Source: Sphingobium sp. Ant17 (lineage in GTDB: Bacteria; Pseudomonadota; Alphaproteobacteria; Sphingomonadales; Sphingomonadaceae). From it: a stretch of 64,000 nt of DNA. This document shows, piece after piece, positions 28,327-37,870 of the stretch. Where the stretch lies: the NCBI RefSeq assembly GCF_000588875.1, contig NZ_JEMV01000020.1:1-64000 (forward strand). Direction: 5' to 3'. The notes under the pieces were generated by a model that worked only from the letters and a program-made list of their open reading frames with translations, ran no database searches and was not told the DNA's origin. How positions within the stretch are numbered: the first letter of the stretch is position 1; each line of letters starts with the position of its first letter. The position numbers were made by a program, and so were the translations under genes.

Positions 28327-29157
28327 TCAGATCTTGAGCGCGTTGCGGAACATGACGAAGGCGATGACGATCAGATAGACACCGAAGATCTTCTTGAGTG
28401 GCTTGGCAGGCAGCGCATGGGCGACCGCCACGCCGAGCGGTGCGGTCAGCACCGACATGGAGGCTATGGCCAGGGTCGCTGGCACGTTGACATAGCCGAG
28501 CGATCCCCAGGGCAGGCCGCTTTCCTTGAGCCCGATGAGCGCGAAGCCGATGGCACTGGGGATCGCGATCAATGTGCCGACGCCCGATGCGGTGGCGATG
28601 GCGCGGTGAATGGAGCGGCCGCACAGCGTCATCACCATGATCGCGATCGTGCCGCCGCCAATGCCGAGCAGCGCGGAAAAGGTGCCAAGCCCACCGGCAA
28701 TGCCGACACGGGCGATGCCCGATGGCATATCCTGGCTGATCACCTTGTCGCCGACCTTGGGCAGCAGGAAATTGAGCGACATCAGGAAGACGCCGCCTGC
28801 AAAGATCATCGTCAGGATATGGCCATCGACATGGCCCGCGAGCAAGACGCCGACGCCGTCGCCCAGGATGATCCAGGGTGCCCAGGATTTGAGGATTTCA
28901 AACTCGACCGCGCCGCGCTTGGCATGGGAAAGGAGCGACCGGATCGAGGTGACGATGATGGTGGCGGCCGACGTGCCGATCGCGACATGCGCGATCGCTT
29001 CGGGCGTGCCGCCCAGCAGCGGCAGAACGACGAACAGCGCAGGCACGACGACGAAGCCGCCGCCAATGCCGAAAATGCCCGCTGCAAAACCCGCGAACAG
29101 GCCAGCGGCCAACATGGAGAGGAGCGGCACCAGCCAGGTCATGACATCGCCGTTCAT
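28327..29157 (-). CDS. TauE/SafE-family sulfite/anion exporter
   Basis: 276 residues of the TauE/SafE permease family with about eight hydrophobic segments and the two characteristic glycine-rich repeats GIFGIGGGFVVVPAL near the start and LLGIGGGTIAIMVM in the middle. It is an inner-membrane transporter, probably for organosulfonates or sulfite, but the substrate cannot be read from sequence. The ATG at 29157 is selected because the first transmembrane helix follows directly. Confidence 0.88.
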   Translation of the reverse strand: MNGDVMTWLVPLLSMLAAGLFAGFAAGIFGIGGGFVVVPALFVVLPLLGGTPEAIAHVAIGTSAATIIVTSIRSLLSHAKRGAVEFEILKSWAPWIILGDGVGVLLAGHVDGHILTMIFAGGVFLMSLNFLLPKVGDKVISQDMPSGIARVGIAGGLGTFSALLGIGGGTIAIMVMTLCGRSIHRAIATASGVGTLIAIPSAIGFALIGLKESGLPWGSLGYVNVPATLAIASMSVLTAPLGVAVAHALPAKPLKKIFGVYLIVIAFVMFRNALKI

Positions 29158-29341
29158 CAGCGCGCTCCCATGGCTGGCGTCAGGCCGGTGGCCAGGCTGT
29201 CGGTGCCGCGGACAATCAAGGCGGCGAATGAAACTAGATCGACCATGTCGTAAAACCATGCCTCTCTTCGGCGGAACCAGAGCAAGGGGCTGACAGGACA
29301 GGTCCCTTGGCTGGCTAGACGAACAAGGTCGCCAAATCCGC

Positions 29342-29369
29342 ACCTTGTCCGACACAAGTCGGACAAGGT
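29342..29369. repeat. Perfect inverted repeat between ald and the TauE gene
   Basis: Arms ACCTTGTCCGAC (29342-29353) and GTCGGACAAGGT (29358-29369) are exactly inverse with a 4-base loop. There is no T-run next to it on either strand. It lies 17 bp beyond the ald stop and upstream of the TauE gene (both minus strand), so it may be an operator or a transcription-ending stem that depends on other factors. Confidence 0.6.
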
Positions 29370-29386
29370 TGCTTTGGCAGGCTTGG

Positions 29387-30504
29387 TCAGTCGAGCAAAT
29401 CTTCGGCCGGGGTGTAGGGCAGGTCGAGCGCATCGGCGACGGCGCGATAGGTCAATTTTCCCTGCGCGACATTAAGGCCCGCGCGCAAATGCGGATCGGC
29501 CCGCAGCGCGCCCTTCCAGCCCAGTTCGGCGATGCGCAGCGCATGGGGCAGCGTCACATTGTTGAGCGCATAGGTGCTGGTGCGCGCCACGGCGCCGGGC
29601 ATGTTGGCGACGCAATAATGGACGATGCCGTCGATGATATAGGTGGGGTCGGCATGGGTGGTGGCGTGGCTGGTTTCAAAACATCCGCCCTGATCGATCG
29701 CGACATCGACCAGCACCGCGCCCTTCTTCATCGTCTTGAGCATCGCGGCGCTGACCAGCTTGGGCGCGGCCGCACCGGGGATCAGCACCGCGCCAATCAC
29801 CAGGTCCGCGTCGGCCACACAGTCGGCGAGGTTGGCGCGGTTGGAAAAGCGCGTCTTGGCCCGCGCCTCGAAATACATGCCGAGCTTTTCCAGCACTTCG
29901 GGGGCTGCGGTCGAGGATGGTGACGTCCGCGCCCAGCCCCCGCCGCCATCTGCGCCGCGTTGAAGCCAACGACGCCGCCGCCGATCACCGCGACCTTGGC
30001 CGGCAGGACGCCGGGGACGCCGCCCAGCAAGACGCCGCGCCCGCCATGCGCCTTTTCCAGCGCCGTCGCGCCCGCCTGGATCGCCATGCGGCCCGCGACC
30101 TGGCTCATCGGCTTGAGCAAGGGCAGGCCACCATGCGCATCGGTCACGGTTTCATAGGCGATGCCGATCGCGCCGCTGGCGATCAGGTCGCGCGTCTGAT
30201 CGGGATCGGGGGCGAGGTGGAGATAGGTGTAGAGGATCTGGTCGGGCCGCAGCATGGCGCGTTCGACAGCCTGCGGCTCCTTCACCTTCACGATCATTTC
30301 GGCGCGGGCAAAGATGGCGGCGGCGGTGGTCACGATCTGCGCGCCCGCCTTTTCATACAGGGCGTCGTGCGCGCCGATCCCCTCCCCTGCCCCGCTTTCG
30401 ACCAGCACGTCATGGCCATGCGCGGTGAGTTCATGGACGCTTTCGGGGGTCAGGCCGACGCGATATTCATGGTTCTTGATTTCCCTGACGGTGCCGACGA
30501 TCAT
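29387..30504 (-). CDS. ald: Alanine dehydrogenase (two compensating-type frame breaks)
   Basis: NAD-dependent interconversion of L-alanine and pyruvate plus ammonia. The N-terminus [21 protein letters not shown] and the catalytic region KVKEPQ are canonical, with the NAD-binding loop [19 protein letters not shown]. Coding then leaves this frame: two single extra bases, a G in a run of five near 29938 and a C in a run of five near 29910, interrupt [21 protein letters not shown]. Beyond that the gene is perfect to YTPAEDLLD. Both sites are short homopolymers. Corrected length about 371 residues. Confidence 0.9.
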
Positions 30505-30588
30505 GCCGTATCTCCTGATGGCGCGGCGCGTGACGGGGCCGCTTTCCTACAGGATGACATAGCGCGGCGGCGGTCGCGAATGTTCCCT

Positions 30589-31479
30589 TTAGGGCACGGG
30601 ACGGACCGGCACCGGCGCATTGCAGATGTCGACGCCGCCCGCAGGCAGATCGTAGAAATCATCCTTCCGATTGGCCCGCAGGCGCAAATAAGCGGCAAAA
30701 CTGGGCGAGGCGACGTCCATCGCCTGAAAACGGGGCTGGTCCGCCGGAGCCAGGTCGCTGGCGAGGCGGACCGAGAGGATCGGCACCGGATGTTCGGTGG
30801 CGGTGTAGAAACCAAGCTCGCCGCTGCCGCGCGGCAGGCTGGACAAATGGGCCATACCATCGATCACGCGGCCGACGACGGCGATATTGCGATCGAGCTG
30901 ACGCGGAGCGTGGCCGATGACGGTATAGAGTTCGGCTCCCGTGCCTGCATCGGGCGACAGGTTGCGGCCGACGCCGACATAGCCATAGCAATGGGGCAGC
31001 CAGGCGGCGTCGCCGTTCATCGCCATCGGCCAGCCATCGACATAGCCGGTCGCGGGCGCATAGGCATCGGGATAGGACAAGGGCGTAATCGCAAGCCGCA
31101 CATTGGCGAGCGAGCGGACATAGTCGGCCGGACTGGTGGGCATCATGCCGGGCGGCATCGGCTTCTTCTCGGTCGCGTCGCCCCATTGGGTGACATAATT
31201 GTCCTGCACCCGGTTGATGCTGGTTCCATCCCACCAGTGCGCGCGCGCCAGCGTGCGGATATTGCCGACATGGCGCGGCGCGAAGGCGGGGGCGAGCTGG
31301 ATCACGACGCGCTTGTCCCCTTCGATCGTCATGACGAGCAGGTCTTCGGCCGCAATGGCGCGCCAGGCATCGGCGGGCGCGGCCGCCACGGCGGCAGCGG
31401 GCGTCGGCGGCGGATCAGCCGCGACGGCGGTGGAGGCAAGGAGGGAAGCGAACAGCGCGGGCGCGAAAAAACGGATCAT
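30589..31479 (-). CDS. Cyclophilin-type peptidyl-prolyl isomerase, exported
   Basis: 296 residues with signal peptide [20 protein letters not shown], so periplasmic. Cyclophilin features are [36 protein letters not shown] near the start of the domain and [25 protein letters not shown] later; some catalytic positions are not the strict PpiA set. It assists folding of envelope proteins. The start ATG is at 31479, just upstream of the tRNA-Ser gene on the opposite strand. Confidence 0.85.
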   Translation of the reverse strand: MIRFFAPALFASLLASTAVAADPPPTPAAAVAAAPADAWRAIAAEDLLVMTIEGDKRVVIQLAPAFAPRHVGNIRTLARAHWWDGTSINRVQDNYVTQWGDATEKKPMPPGMMPTSPADYVRSLANVRLAITPLSYPDAYAPATGYVDGWPMAMNGDAAWLPHCYGYVGVGRNLSPDAGTGAELYTVIGHAPRQLDRNIAVVGRVIDGMAHLSSLPRGSGELGFYTATEHPVPILSVRLASDLAPADQPRFQAMDVASPSFAAYLRLRANRKDDFYDLPAGGVDICNAPVPVRPVP

Positions 31480-31572
31480 GCCGTAATCAGAGCGCGGCCG
31501 CACAGGAAAGTAAAGCATCCCCTTGCCTAGCCGCCCGCGCCACGATAGGGAGCGCGACTTCCAGTGCAATGC

Positions 31573-31663
31573 GGAGCGGTGGCCGAGTGGTCGAAGGCGC
31601 TCGCCTGGAAAGTGAGTATACGCCAAAAGCGTATCCAGGGTTCGAATCCCTGCCGCTCCGCCA
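31573..31663 (+). tRNA. tRNA-Ser(GGA)
   Basis: A 91-base class II tRNA: acceptor GGAGCGG (31573-31579) pairs with CCGCTCC (31653-31659), followed by encoded G and CCA. The anticodon arm is CTCGC-CTGGAAA-GTGAG with anticodon GGA at 31607-31609, reading UCC and UCU. The long variable arm ATACGCCAAAAGCGTAT and the T arm GGGTTCGAATCCC are clear. Its 3' end is the integration point of the island that follows. Confidence 0.97.
31647..31663 (+). repeat. Left attachment-site core (attL) in tRNA-Ser
   Basis: The last 17 bases of the tRNA (TCCCTGCCGCTCCGCCA) reappear as TCCCTGCCGCCCCACCA at 41259-41275, 15 of 17 identical. With an integrase gene directly downstream this marks the left end of a 9.6-kb island. 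The degenerate right copy suggests an old or foreign attachment site. Confidence 0.55.
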
Positions 31664-31845
31664 TTTCCCCATTCAGACATGTTCACCCATGACCGCGCAA
31701 AGTCGCGGATTTCTGCGGATAATCTGACCATTTCAGACCGTGGCGGTTCGTTTGCGTTCACCAGCAATCGCGCTATTATGTGGGGAACAGTGTGGGGAAA
31801 TTTCCGAGTGTGGGGAAGGCCACCCTCAACACATGGAGAACCAGC

Positions 31846-33042
31846 ATGGGAAAGCTGACAGCTAACGAAGTTAAGGCTGCACTTTCAAAGCCCGGAACCT
31901 ACAGCGACGGCGACGGCCTTTTTCTAAAAGTTAGCAAGACTGGCGGTGCAAGTTGGCTCCTGCGTGTCCAACACGATGGCAAACGCCGGGATATTGGACT
32001 GGGCAGCGCCAAATTGGTGACGTTGGCCGGAGTGCGAGCCAAGGCAGCAGAAGCCCGTAGAGCGATCCGTGAAGACGGACGCGATCTTGTCGCGGAAAAG
32101 CGTAAGGCGAAAGCGGAGGCTGTCACCTTCAAGGAAGCCACCCTCACTTACCTCGATACGCACAAACACCAGTGGGCCAACGATAAACATAAGGGCCAGT
32201 GGCTGAGTACGCTTGAAACCTATGCCTTTCCCGCCCTTGGTTCAAAACCAGTCGGCGATATCACCGCAGGCGAGATTATCAACGCAATCATGGGAGCGTG
32301 GACAAAAACGCCTGAAACCGGACGGCGAGTGAAGCAGCGGATATGCACCATATTAGACTATGCTCATGCGCGTGGCTGGCGGGCGACCGAAGCCCCGCAT
32401 AAGGCGCTGGCCGTAGGTAAAGGACTACCCAAGCAGCAGCGCGGAAAACATCACGCCGCCATGCAGTATGCGGATGTTCCCATCTTCCTGACCCGCCTCA
32501 AAGCGTCAGGTGGAGTGTGGGGAAGGCTGGCTCTGGAATTTGCTATTCTGACAGCGGCCAGATCGCAGGAAGTGCGGAAGGCGACTTGGGGCGAGTTCAA
32601 CCTTGAAACCGCACTTTGGACCGTTCCAGCCGATCACATGAAGATGAAGCGGGAACACACTGTTCCACTCTCGCCAGAAGCGTTGGCTGTATTGCAAAGC
32701 GCATCGGCTGTCCGACTGACAGGAACGGACCTCGTATTCCCCGGAGCAAACGGGGGCACAATGTCTGATATGACATTGCTGGCCGTTATCCGTCGCATGA
32801 AGGAGCCAGTGACAGTTCATGGCTTCCGTTCATCATTCCGCACTTGGGTAGCGGAGAAAACTAATTTCCCCGGCGAAGTGGCAGAAGCCGCATTGGCCCA
32901 TCAAAATCCCAATGAAGTTGAACGAGCATATCAACGCGGCGACCTACTCGATAAACGCCGAACGCTGATGGAAGCGTGGGGTGCCTATTGCTCCAATGAT
33001 ACCACTTTGGCGAACGTGGTGCCGTTCAAGCAGGCAGGATAG
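31846..33042 (+). CDS. int: Tyrosine integrase of P4/tRNA-island type
   Basis: 398 residues. The N-terminal arm-binding DUF4102-like region reads YSDGDGLFLKVSKTGGASWLLR; the catalytic part has box I FAILTAARSQEVR, Lys in MKMKREHTVPLSP, box II HGFRSSFRTW, LAHQNPN and the Tyr nucleophile context RAYQRGDLLDKR. It would cut at the 3' end of the adjacent tRNA-Ser. ATG 31846 has GGAG 8 bp upstream; an earlier GTG at 31780 overlaps the island edge. Its closest relative in this window is a fragment at 44 kb. Confidence 0.93.
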   Translation: MGKLTANEVKAALSKPGTYSDGDGLFLKVSKTGGASWLLRVQHDGKRRDIGLGSAKLVTLAGVRAKAAEARRAIREDGRDLVAEKRKAKAEAVTFKEATLTYLDTHKHQWANDKHKGQWLSTLETYAFPALGSKPVGDITAGEIINAIMGAWTKTPETGRRVKQRICTILDYAHARGWRATEAPHKALAVGKGLPKQQRGKHHAAMQYADVPIFLTRLKASGGVWGRLALEFAILTAARSQEVRKATWGEFNLETALWTVPADHMKMKREHTVPLSPEALAVLQSASAVRLTGTDLVFPGANGGTMSDMTLLAVIRRMKEPVTVHGFRSSFRTWVAEKTNFPGEVAEAALAHQNPNEVERAYQRGDLLDKRRTLMEAWGAYCSNDTTLANVVPFKQAG

Positions 33043-33078
33043 CATGTGGGCGGCGAGATCAATTTTCCCCGCCCACAC

Positions 33079-33339
33079 TCACAATGAATAATCCGCCAGC
33101 AAATCCGCTGGCCGTATTTCCAATGCCTGAGCCAATGCCAATATGGTTTTGATGGTGATATTTCGTTCACCACGCTCAATGCCGCCAATGTGATTGCGAT
33201 GCAGTTCAGTCAGACCTGACAAATCTTCCTGCGTCAGACCACGCGTCTTCCGCAGCCGCCTGACGGCTTCCCCCAAGGGAACAAGGTCTTGATCGACAAC
33301 CACGCATGATGCGTCGTCGCCGCGCCCAAAAAGCACCAC
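33079..33339 (-). CDS. XRE-family HTH regulator
   Basis: 86 residues with a textbook helix-turn-helix: LGEAVRRLRKTRGLTQEDLSGLTELHRNHIGGIERGERN, then TLALAQALEIRPADLLA. It is probably an island regulator and acts on the divergent region that follows, which carries repeated TAAGTGTGA boxes. It is convergent with the integrase gene. Confidence 0.88.
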   Translation of the reverse strand: MVLFGRGDDASCVVVDQDLVPLGEAVRRLRKTRGLTQEDLSGLTELHRNHIGGIERGERNITIKTILALAQALEIRPADLLADYSL

Positions 33340-33344
33340 ATCTC

Positions 33345-33433
33345 ATAAGTGTGATTAACGCTTTTACGATGCATTTTTGCCAAGTCACACTTATAGGTGT
33401 CAAAATTTCGTATATATTACGCTAAGTGTGATT
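33345..33433. promoter_or_regulatory. Repeated operator-like boxes upstream of the XRE gene
   Basis: Three copies of one sequence: ATAAGTGTGAT (33345-33355), inverse GTCACACTTAT (33384-33394) and CTAAGTGTGATT (33422-33433), spaced 39 and 38 bp, nearly four helical turns. The first lies directly upstream of the XRE start. This layout is typical of autoregulatory sites. Binding by the adjacent XRE protein is inferred. Confidence 0.6.
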
Positions 33434-33582
33434 CACTCAAATGTGAGAACCGCTCTGACAAGAGTATCGCCATATAAATACCATCCATTTTTGAGAAACG
33501 ATTCAGAACTAATTCTAAAATCTCAGTCTATTTCTACTCATCACTAAATTTCAAATCAAATCTAGATAAAGAAAGGGGAACC

Positions 33583-34083
33583 ATGAAATACATATTCTCT
33601 ATCGTGAGTGCATTTATGATATCCGGTTGCGCCAGCACAGCCATACCCAATTTATTCAATGGCAGCTATTACATGTCTGGAGATAATAACTGTAAATCAC
33701 TAGTGTCAGTTTCAGCAACTTTGGTACGATGTTTTAATAAAAATGGCAGAAAAACAGAACTGCGGAGCGCGATGTCGCAGCAAGATTTACAGATGTGGCA
33801 GTGGCGAATGCAGCAAAATCAAATGGCAGTTCAGCAGATGCAGCAGGTAGGGCAGGACTCTCGAAACATTGGATTCCAAGCACTTCAAAACAGTCAGCAA
33901 TATTCCATACCTCAAACACCAGCTTTGGCACCGAACGGCTACTCCAAGGGAATTACCTATCGGCAGGTGGGCAATTCCCTCATTGGCTCAAACGGCGTTA
34001 CCTACCGTCAGACAGGAAACTCCATTCTCGGTTCCGACGGAACCAAGTGCCAGATTGCAGGCCAGAACATAATCTGCCGGTAG
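33583..34083 (+). CDS. Lipoprotein with TYRQxGNS repeats
   Basis: 166 residues with a signal peptide ending in a lipobox (ISGCAS), predicting a lipid-anchored envelope protein. The middle is Gln/Met-rich and coiled-coil-like (QDLQMWQWRMQQNQMAVQQM). The end has three imperfect units: ITYRQVGNSLIGSNG, VTYRQTGNSILGSDG and KCQIAGQNIICR, a beta-strand repeat also seen in short bacterial surface proteins. AAAGGGG lies upstream of the ATG. The DNA is AT-rich compared with the chromosome. Function unknown; as island cargo it might affect phage or surface properties. Confidence 0.65.
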   Translation: MKYIFSIVSAFMISGCASTAIPNLFNGSYYMSGDNNCKSLVSVSATLVRCFNKNGRKTELRSAMSQQDLQMWQWRMQQNQMAVQQMQQVGQDSRNIGFQALQNSQQYSIPQTPALAPNGYSKGITYRQVGNSLIGSNGVTYRQTGNSILGSDGTKCQIAGQNIICR

Positions 34084-34632
34084 ATCGAGCATCCGACTGG
34101 CAGGCTCCAACCGACCACCCAACACATCCGCCGCAGGCGGTGGGGCAGGAGTGGAGAAGGATGGAGCCAGCCGGTCAACATTTGAACCAAGCCAGCAGCC
34201 GACTTCCGAACCAGAGATAAGAAATTCGGAATCACCTAAGCACCATGTTTTGAATTTAATGAGTAATTTATATTTCGCTCCATGGCTCCTTCCCCGCCCT
34301 CCACTCTCGCTTTGCCCTATCGGTCCTCGCTGCGCTGCGGGCCTCTGGGCAGCCTCCGTTACGAACGGGTCGAAGCCTGCACAACAGAAGTGGGAAGGAA
34401 CCGACCGATTACTTCCAAACTGCGCGCACAGCCGACACCATTTTTCGGACACAGAGCATTCCCGCTGTGGGTGGTCAAAGCGGGCCGAAAACAGACTGTC
34501 AGTTTCTAGCCGACCAAAGCATAAAGAACCGACGTCCGTTGGCCTTGGTAAAATTGCCACGGGCACTTCACGGGGCATCAGAAACCGTTATGTTCGCGTA
34601 ACGCTATTGGAAAAGCGAGCGGAGACAGTTCG
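34084..34632. other. Gene-free stretch upstream of drt3a
   Basis: 549 bases with no frame that looks protein-like. Composition swings from GC-rich to AT-rich, suggesting relic DNA at a recombination joint. It must hold the promoter of the RT operon. I saw no hairpin as strong as those downstream of drt3b and no ACACAC tract, so I do not place the partner RNA here, but cannot exclude it. Confidence 0.4.
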
Positions 34633-35869
34633 TTGTTGGACACCACAATCCATGCAAAAACGATATCAAGGCAATTTCGTAGAAGCGATTTTCGCGATGG
34701 GTCTTGGGGAATCTCCGCAGAAGACAAGGATGAAATCGTCGCCGAAGCCGTCCGCATTGCGGCCAACGGTTTCGGAGCGATTTCTCTGAGGCGGAATACT
34801 CTCGCAGGTAAGCCAGTATATCGGCACTCATCATTAAGTGAAGCCCTGTTAACACGGCATATATCGGAAGGGCTTCGACGGATAACAGGTGTCAAGCAGT
34901 CTGACAGAAAATCAATCGTAAAATCCCTTAAAGCGCTGACGAGTGAAGGGGTTCCGTTTGGGGTACTGAAGTTCGATATTAAATCTTTCTACGAGACCGT
35001 AAATACAGATAATCTTATCGAGGCTTTGCAACGAGATTCAGCGTTTTCTCGTCAATCAATATCGCTTGTAGACACATTTTTTTTCGTCTTTACGGTCGCA
35101 AGGCATTGAAGGACTACCAAGAGGAATAGGTCTCAGCGCCACGCTCGCGGAATATGTTCTCCGATCTTTTGATTACGAAGTTGCAAATTATCCCGGCGTG
35201 CGCTTTTATAGTAGATATGTCGATGACGGAATAATTGTCACATCAGACAAGGTAGATCTTCCAAAACTGAAGGCATTTATCGAGAAAATCCTGCCATCCG
35301 GTCTCAATCTTAATCGTTCAAAAACGACTCATTGTCTCTTTGGCTCATATGCGCGTGGAGCCTCTGGCATTACCGATCACATGTTACAGTTCCTCGGATA
35401 CTCCCTGAATATCAGTGAAATTATACGATTGAACAACAAATACACTAGAAACGTTCAAGTCGATATCGCGCAATCTAAAATTTATAAGCTAAAGAGACGC
35501 ATTTGTAAGTCATTGCTTGAATATAACAATGGCGGAACATTCAATGACCTACTTGGAAGAATTAAGCTTTTGAGTAGTAATTTCGGATTCATTGACGAAT
35601 CAACAGGTCAGCAACGATATTCAGGGATACGCTATAATTATGGACTGATTGATCCGATGAATTCTTCACAATTAGATTCTCTCGACCGATTTTTTGTTAA
35701 TGTGGTCACATCCCGTCATTCAAACAACCGAATACGGCCCGATCTGACAAAATCGCAACGGGCCAAGCTGCTTGGTTTCGGCTTCAAGTCTGGCTTCATC
35801 GAGAACCGATTTTACACCTTCAGCGACGAGCAATTGAAACATCTCATCGGGTGCTGGGCACATGCGTAA
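34633..35869 (+). CDS. drt3a: Drt3a-like reverse transcriptase (frame break at T8)
   Basis: First RT of the pair. Start TTG at 34633 (or 34636) with GGAG 10 bp upstream. Family-typical IVKSLKALTSEGVP leads into RT motif A (LKFDIKSFYETV, Asp near 115), motif B GLPRGIGLSATLAEY and motif C YSRYVDDGIIV (YVDD near 195-198). The frame breaks at eight T (35077-35084): with seven T it reads DTFFSSLRSQGIEGLPRG and continues to 35869, about 411 residues. The match to Drt3a (UG3 group) of type 3 defence RTs is from recalled family sequence, not a search. The rest of the C-terminal part is helical without a known domain. Confidence 0.72.
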
Positions 35870-37835
35870 AAAAGTAATCGCTAAGGGGAATGTGCGTCGT
35901 GGTGATTTTCTACGGGCCGTCGTAACGGATACCCTGCCGGAAGAGGTTCCAATCATATTCTCGAATGATGGCTTCTATCACAATTTGTCAAAGAGCGTCC
36001 CACAGTCGGCGCAGGCAGCACTGTTTGTCGAGACTCTTCTCGACCCAGAAAGGGCTTACACAAAGCCGTATCGATACAGCGTACTAAAAGATGCAAAGTC
36101 GGCGCGGGGTTTGAGTTTAATCCACCCATCTGCCCAACTGGCGACCGCCCACTTCTACTCCAAGTACGACTCTTTGATCTGCTATTACGGAAACCGATCA
36201 GAAGCATCTCTGCGCGCACCGGCGAAAATCGGAAGCACTTTCTTTGTAAGAGGCCCCATCAGTCAGCGAAACCATTTTCGACGAAGCGGTATCGATACAG
36301 TAACAATTGATAACTCGGTATCCAATCCCGCGTCATATTTTGCCTATAACAAAATTAGTCGTGCACATGAATTTTTCGATTCCAACGAATATTTGCATCT
36401 GGAGAAAAAATATAAAATATTTCGTACTTTAGATGTTAGTAAATGTTTTGGAAGTATATATACGCACACTTTATTTTGGGCGGTATCTGACGTTCAAACT
36501 GCAAAGGACAATACGAATTCCACCGGCTTCGCGAACGAGTTTGATCGCTTAATGCAGTCGATGAATTACAATGAGACGAATGGAATTTGTGTTGGACCTG
36601 AAATTAGCAGGGTCTTTGCGGAGATTATATTTTCTGAGGTTGATCGCAGAATATTGCGAACGCTCGCCGATAAAAATATGATATTTCGCAAAGATTATGA
36701 GTTTCGTCGGTATGTTGATGATTACTATGTCTTTGCGCAGGATGAAGCAACAGCAGATCGGGTAACGGCAGCGACCCAAACATGTCTGGCGGAGTTTAAT
36801 CTTCACCTCAATGAAAGCAAAATGTCGACGATCTACAGGCCATTTTTCACAAAAAAGTCCCAAATAATTTCAGATACAAATGCATCTATCACAGCATTTT
36901 TCGCTCGGTTTATTGGTGAAGTTTCAATTGATGATGACGTTGCACTTGTTCCTAAGCGAGTATTGAGAACGGATTCTTTAATTCGTTCGTTAGTTAGTGC
37001 TGTGAAAGCAACATGCCTACTGCACAGTACTGGATACGATACGGTATCGGATTACATTGTCGCAGCATGTAGCAAACGCGTAACGGATTTATCCGACGGG
37101 TTTGCAGCATTAGGCGACAGCGACCGACCGGAAAATGAGAAGTATATTTCAGCGATAATGGTTCTTATCGAGACAATATACTTTTTCTATACTGTAAATC
37201 CAACGGTAAGATCCTCTCTTAATGTAGCGCGATCAACGATCACTTCGACGCGACTTTTTAGAGAAAATTTCTCCGACAGGCTTCCTTATTTGTCGGAAAA
37301 TATCGTACGATGGACTCTGGACTTAGCAAATTCGATCAGCAGAAATTCCCGTCACAAAGATTTAACGGCAATTCCGGTAGAGGTTTTGAACATCTTAATC
37401 CCTATGCGGGAGATAGCGCGGACCGAACCGTTGGTAGATGAACTCATATCTACCATGTGCAACTCAGTTGAAACATTCGAATATTTTGAAATAGTAACGT
37501 TTCTCTTTCTTTCAGGGGGGCGGCGGGAACACCGTGATCTTATCCGAAAGCTCTTTATTCGGGCGAAGCAAATTGTAGCAGATGACCTCGGACCACGAGT
37601 GGACTCTCAGTCGGCTCATCTCGCATTGGACATTTTAGCCTGCCCCTACATCACAATTGAACGACGCGCTTCATGGTTCAACAACTTGCGGTCAAGATGC
37701 GGCTTAGGCGGGCTTTCGGTGGTGGATGCTCGATCGACGGTGCAAGAGATTCAGCACCACCCTTGGTTCGTGCGCTGGGATAAAATTGACTTGCTAAGTG
37801 TTCTGCGAAAAAAAGAGTTGAGCGCAGTGTATTAA
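35862..37835 (+). CDS. drt3b: Drt3b-like reverse transcriptase
   Basis: Second RT, 657 residues, overlapping the drt3a stop by 8 bp (translational coupling). An N-terminal region with PIIFSNDGFYHNLSK and LSLIHPSAQL precedes motif A (TLDVSKCFGSIYTHT, Asp191), then MNYNETNGICVGPEISRVFAEIIF (motif B region) and motif C RRYVDDYYVF (YVDD at 284-287). Beyond about residue 330 it is helical with no nuclease or other recognisable domain. The whole arrangement matches Drt3b (UG8 group). As I recall the published work, DRT3 RTs act together with a small RNA to make repetitive DNA against phage; that function here is inference. Confidence 0.75.
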   Translation: MRKKVIAKGNVRRGDFLRAVVTDTLPEEVPIIFSNDGFYHNLSKSVPQSAQAALFVETLLDPERAYTKPYRYSVLKDAKSARGLSLIHPSAQLATAHFYSKYDSLICYYGNRSEASLRAPAKIGSTFFVRGPISQRNHFRRSGIDTVTIDNSVSNPASYFAYNKISRAHEFFDSNEYLHLEKKYKIFRTLDVSKCFGSIYTHTLFWAVSDVQTAKDNTNSTGFANEFDRLMQSMNYNETNGICVGPEISRVFAEIIFSEVDRRILRTLADKNMIFRKDYEFRRYVDDYYVFAQDEATADRVTAATQTCLAEFNLHLNESKMSTIYRPFFTKKSQIISDTNASITAFFARFIGEVSIDDDVALVPKRVLRTDSLIRSLVSAVKATCLLHSTGYDTVSDYIVAACSKRVTDLSDGFAALGDSDRPENEKYISAIMVLIETIYFFYTVNPTVRSSLNVARSTITSTRLFRENFSDRLPYLSENIVRWTLDLANSISRNSRHKDLTAIPVEVLNILIPMREIARTEPLVDELISTMCNSVETFEYFEIVTFLFLSGGRREHRDLIRKLFIRAKQIVADDLGPRVDSQSAHLALDILACPYITIERRASWFNNLRSRCGLGGLSVVDARSTVQEIQHHPWFVRWDKIDLLSVLRKKELSAVY

Positions 37836-37870
37836 TAGGACTATCTGGCTACGGGCGCTGTCCTTCCACT

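Noticed and set aside
34084..34632. Upstream gap as location of the DRT3 RNA
   Set aside because: No comparable hairpins and no ACACAC; kept as a possibility only.
34151..34789. 212-codon open frame overlapping the drt3a start
   Set aside because: Low quality in composition and out of frame with RT motifs.
34633..37835. Retron, group II intron or diversity-generating element as explanation for the RT genes
   Set aside because: No msr/msd repeats or inverted-repeat flank, no maturase or HNH part, no template/variable repeat pair; two coupled RTs fit DRT3 better.
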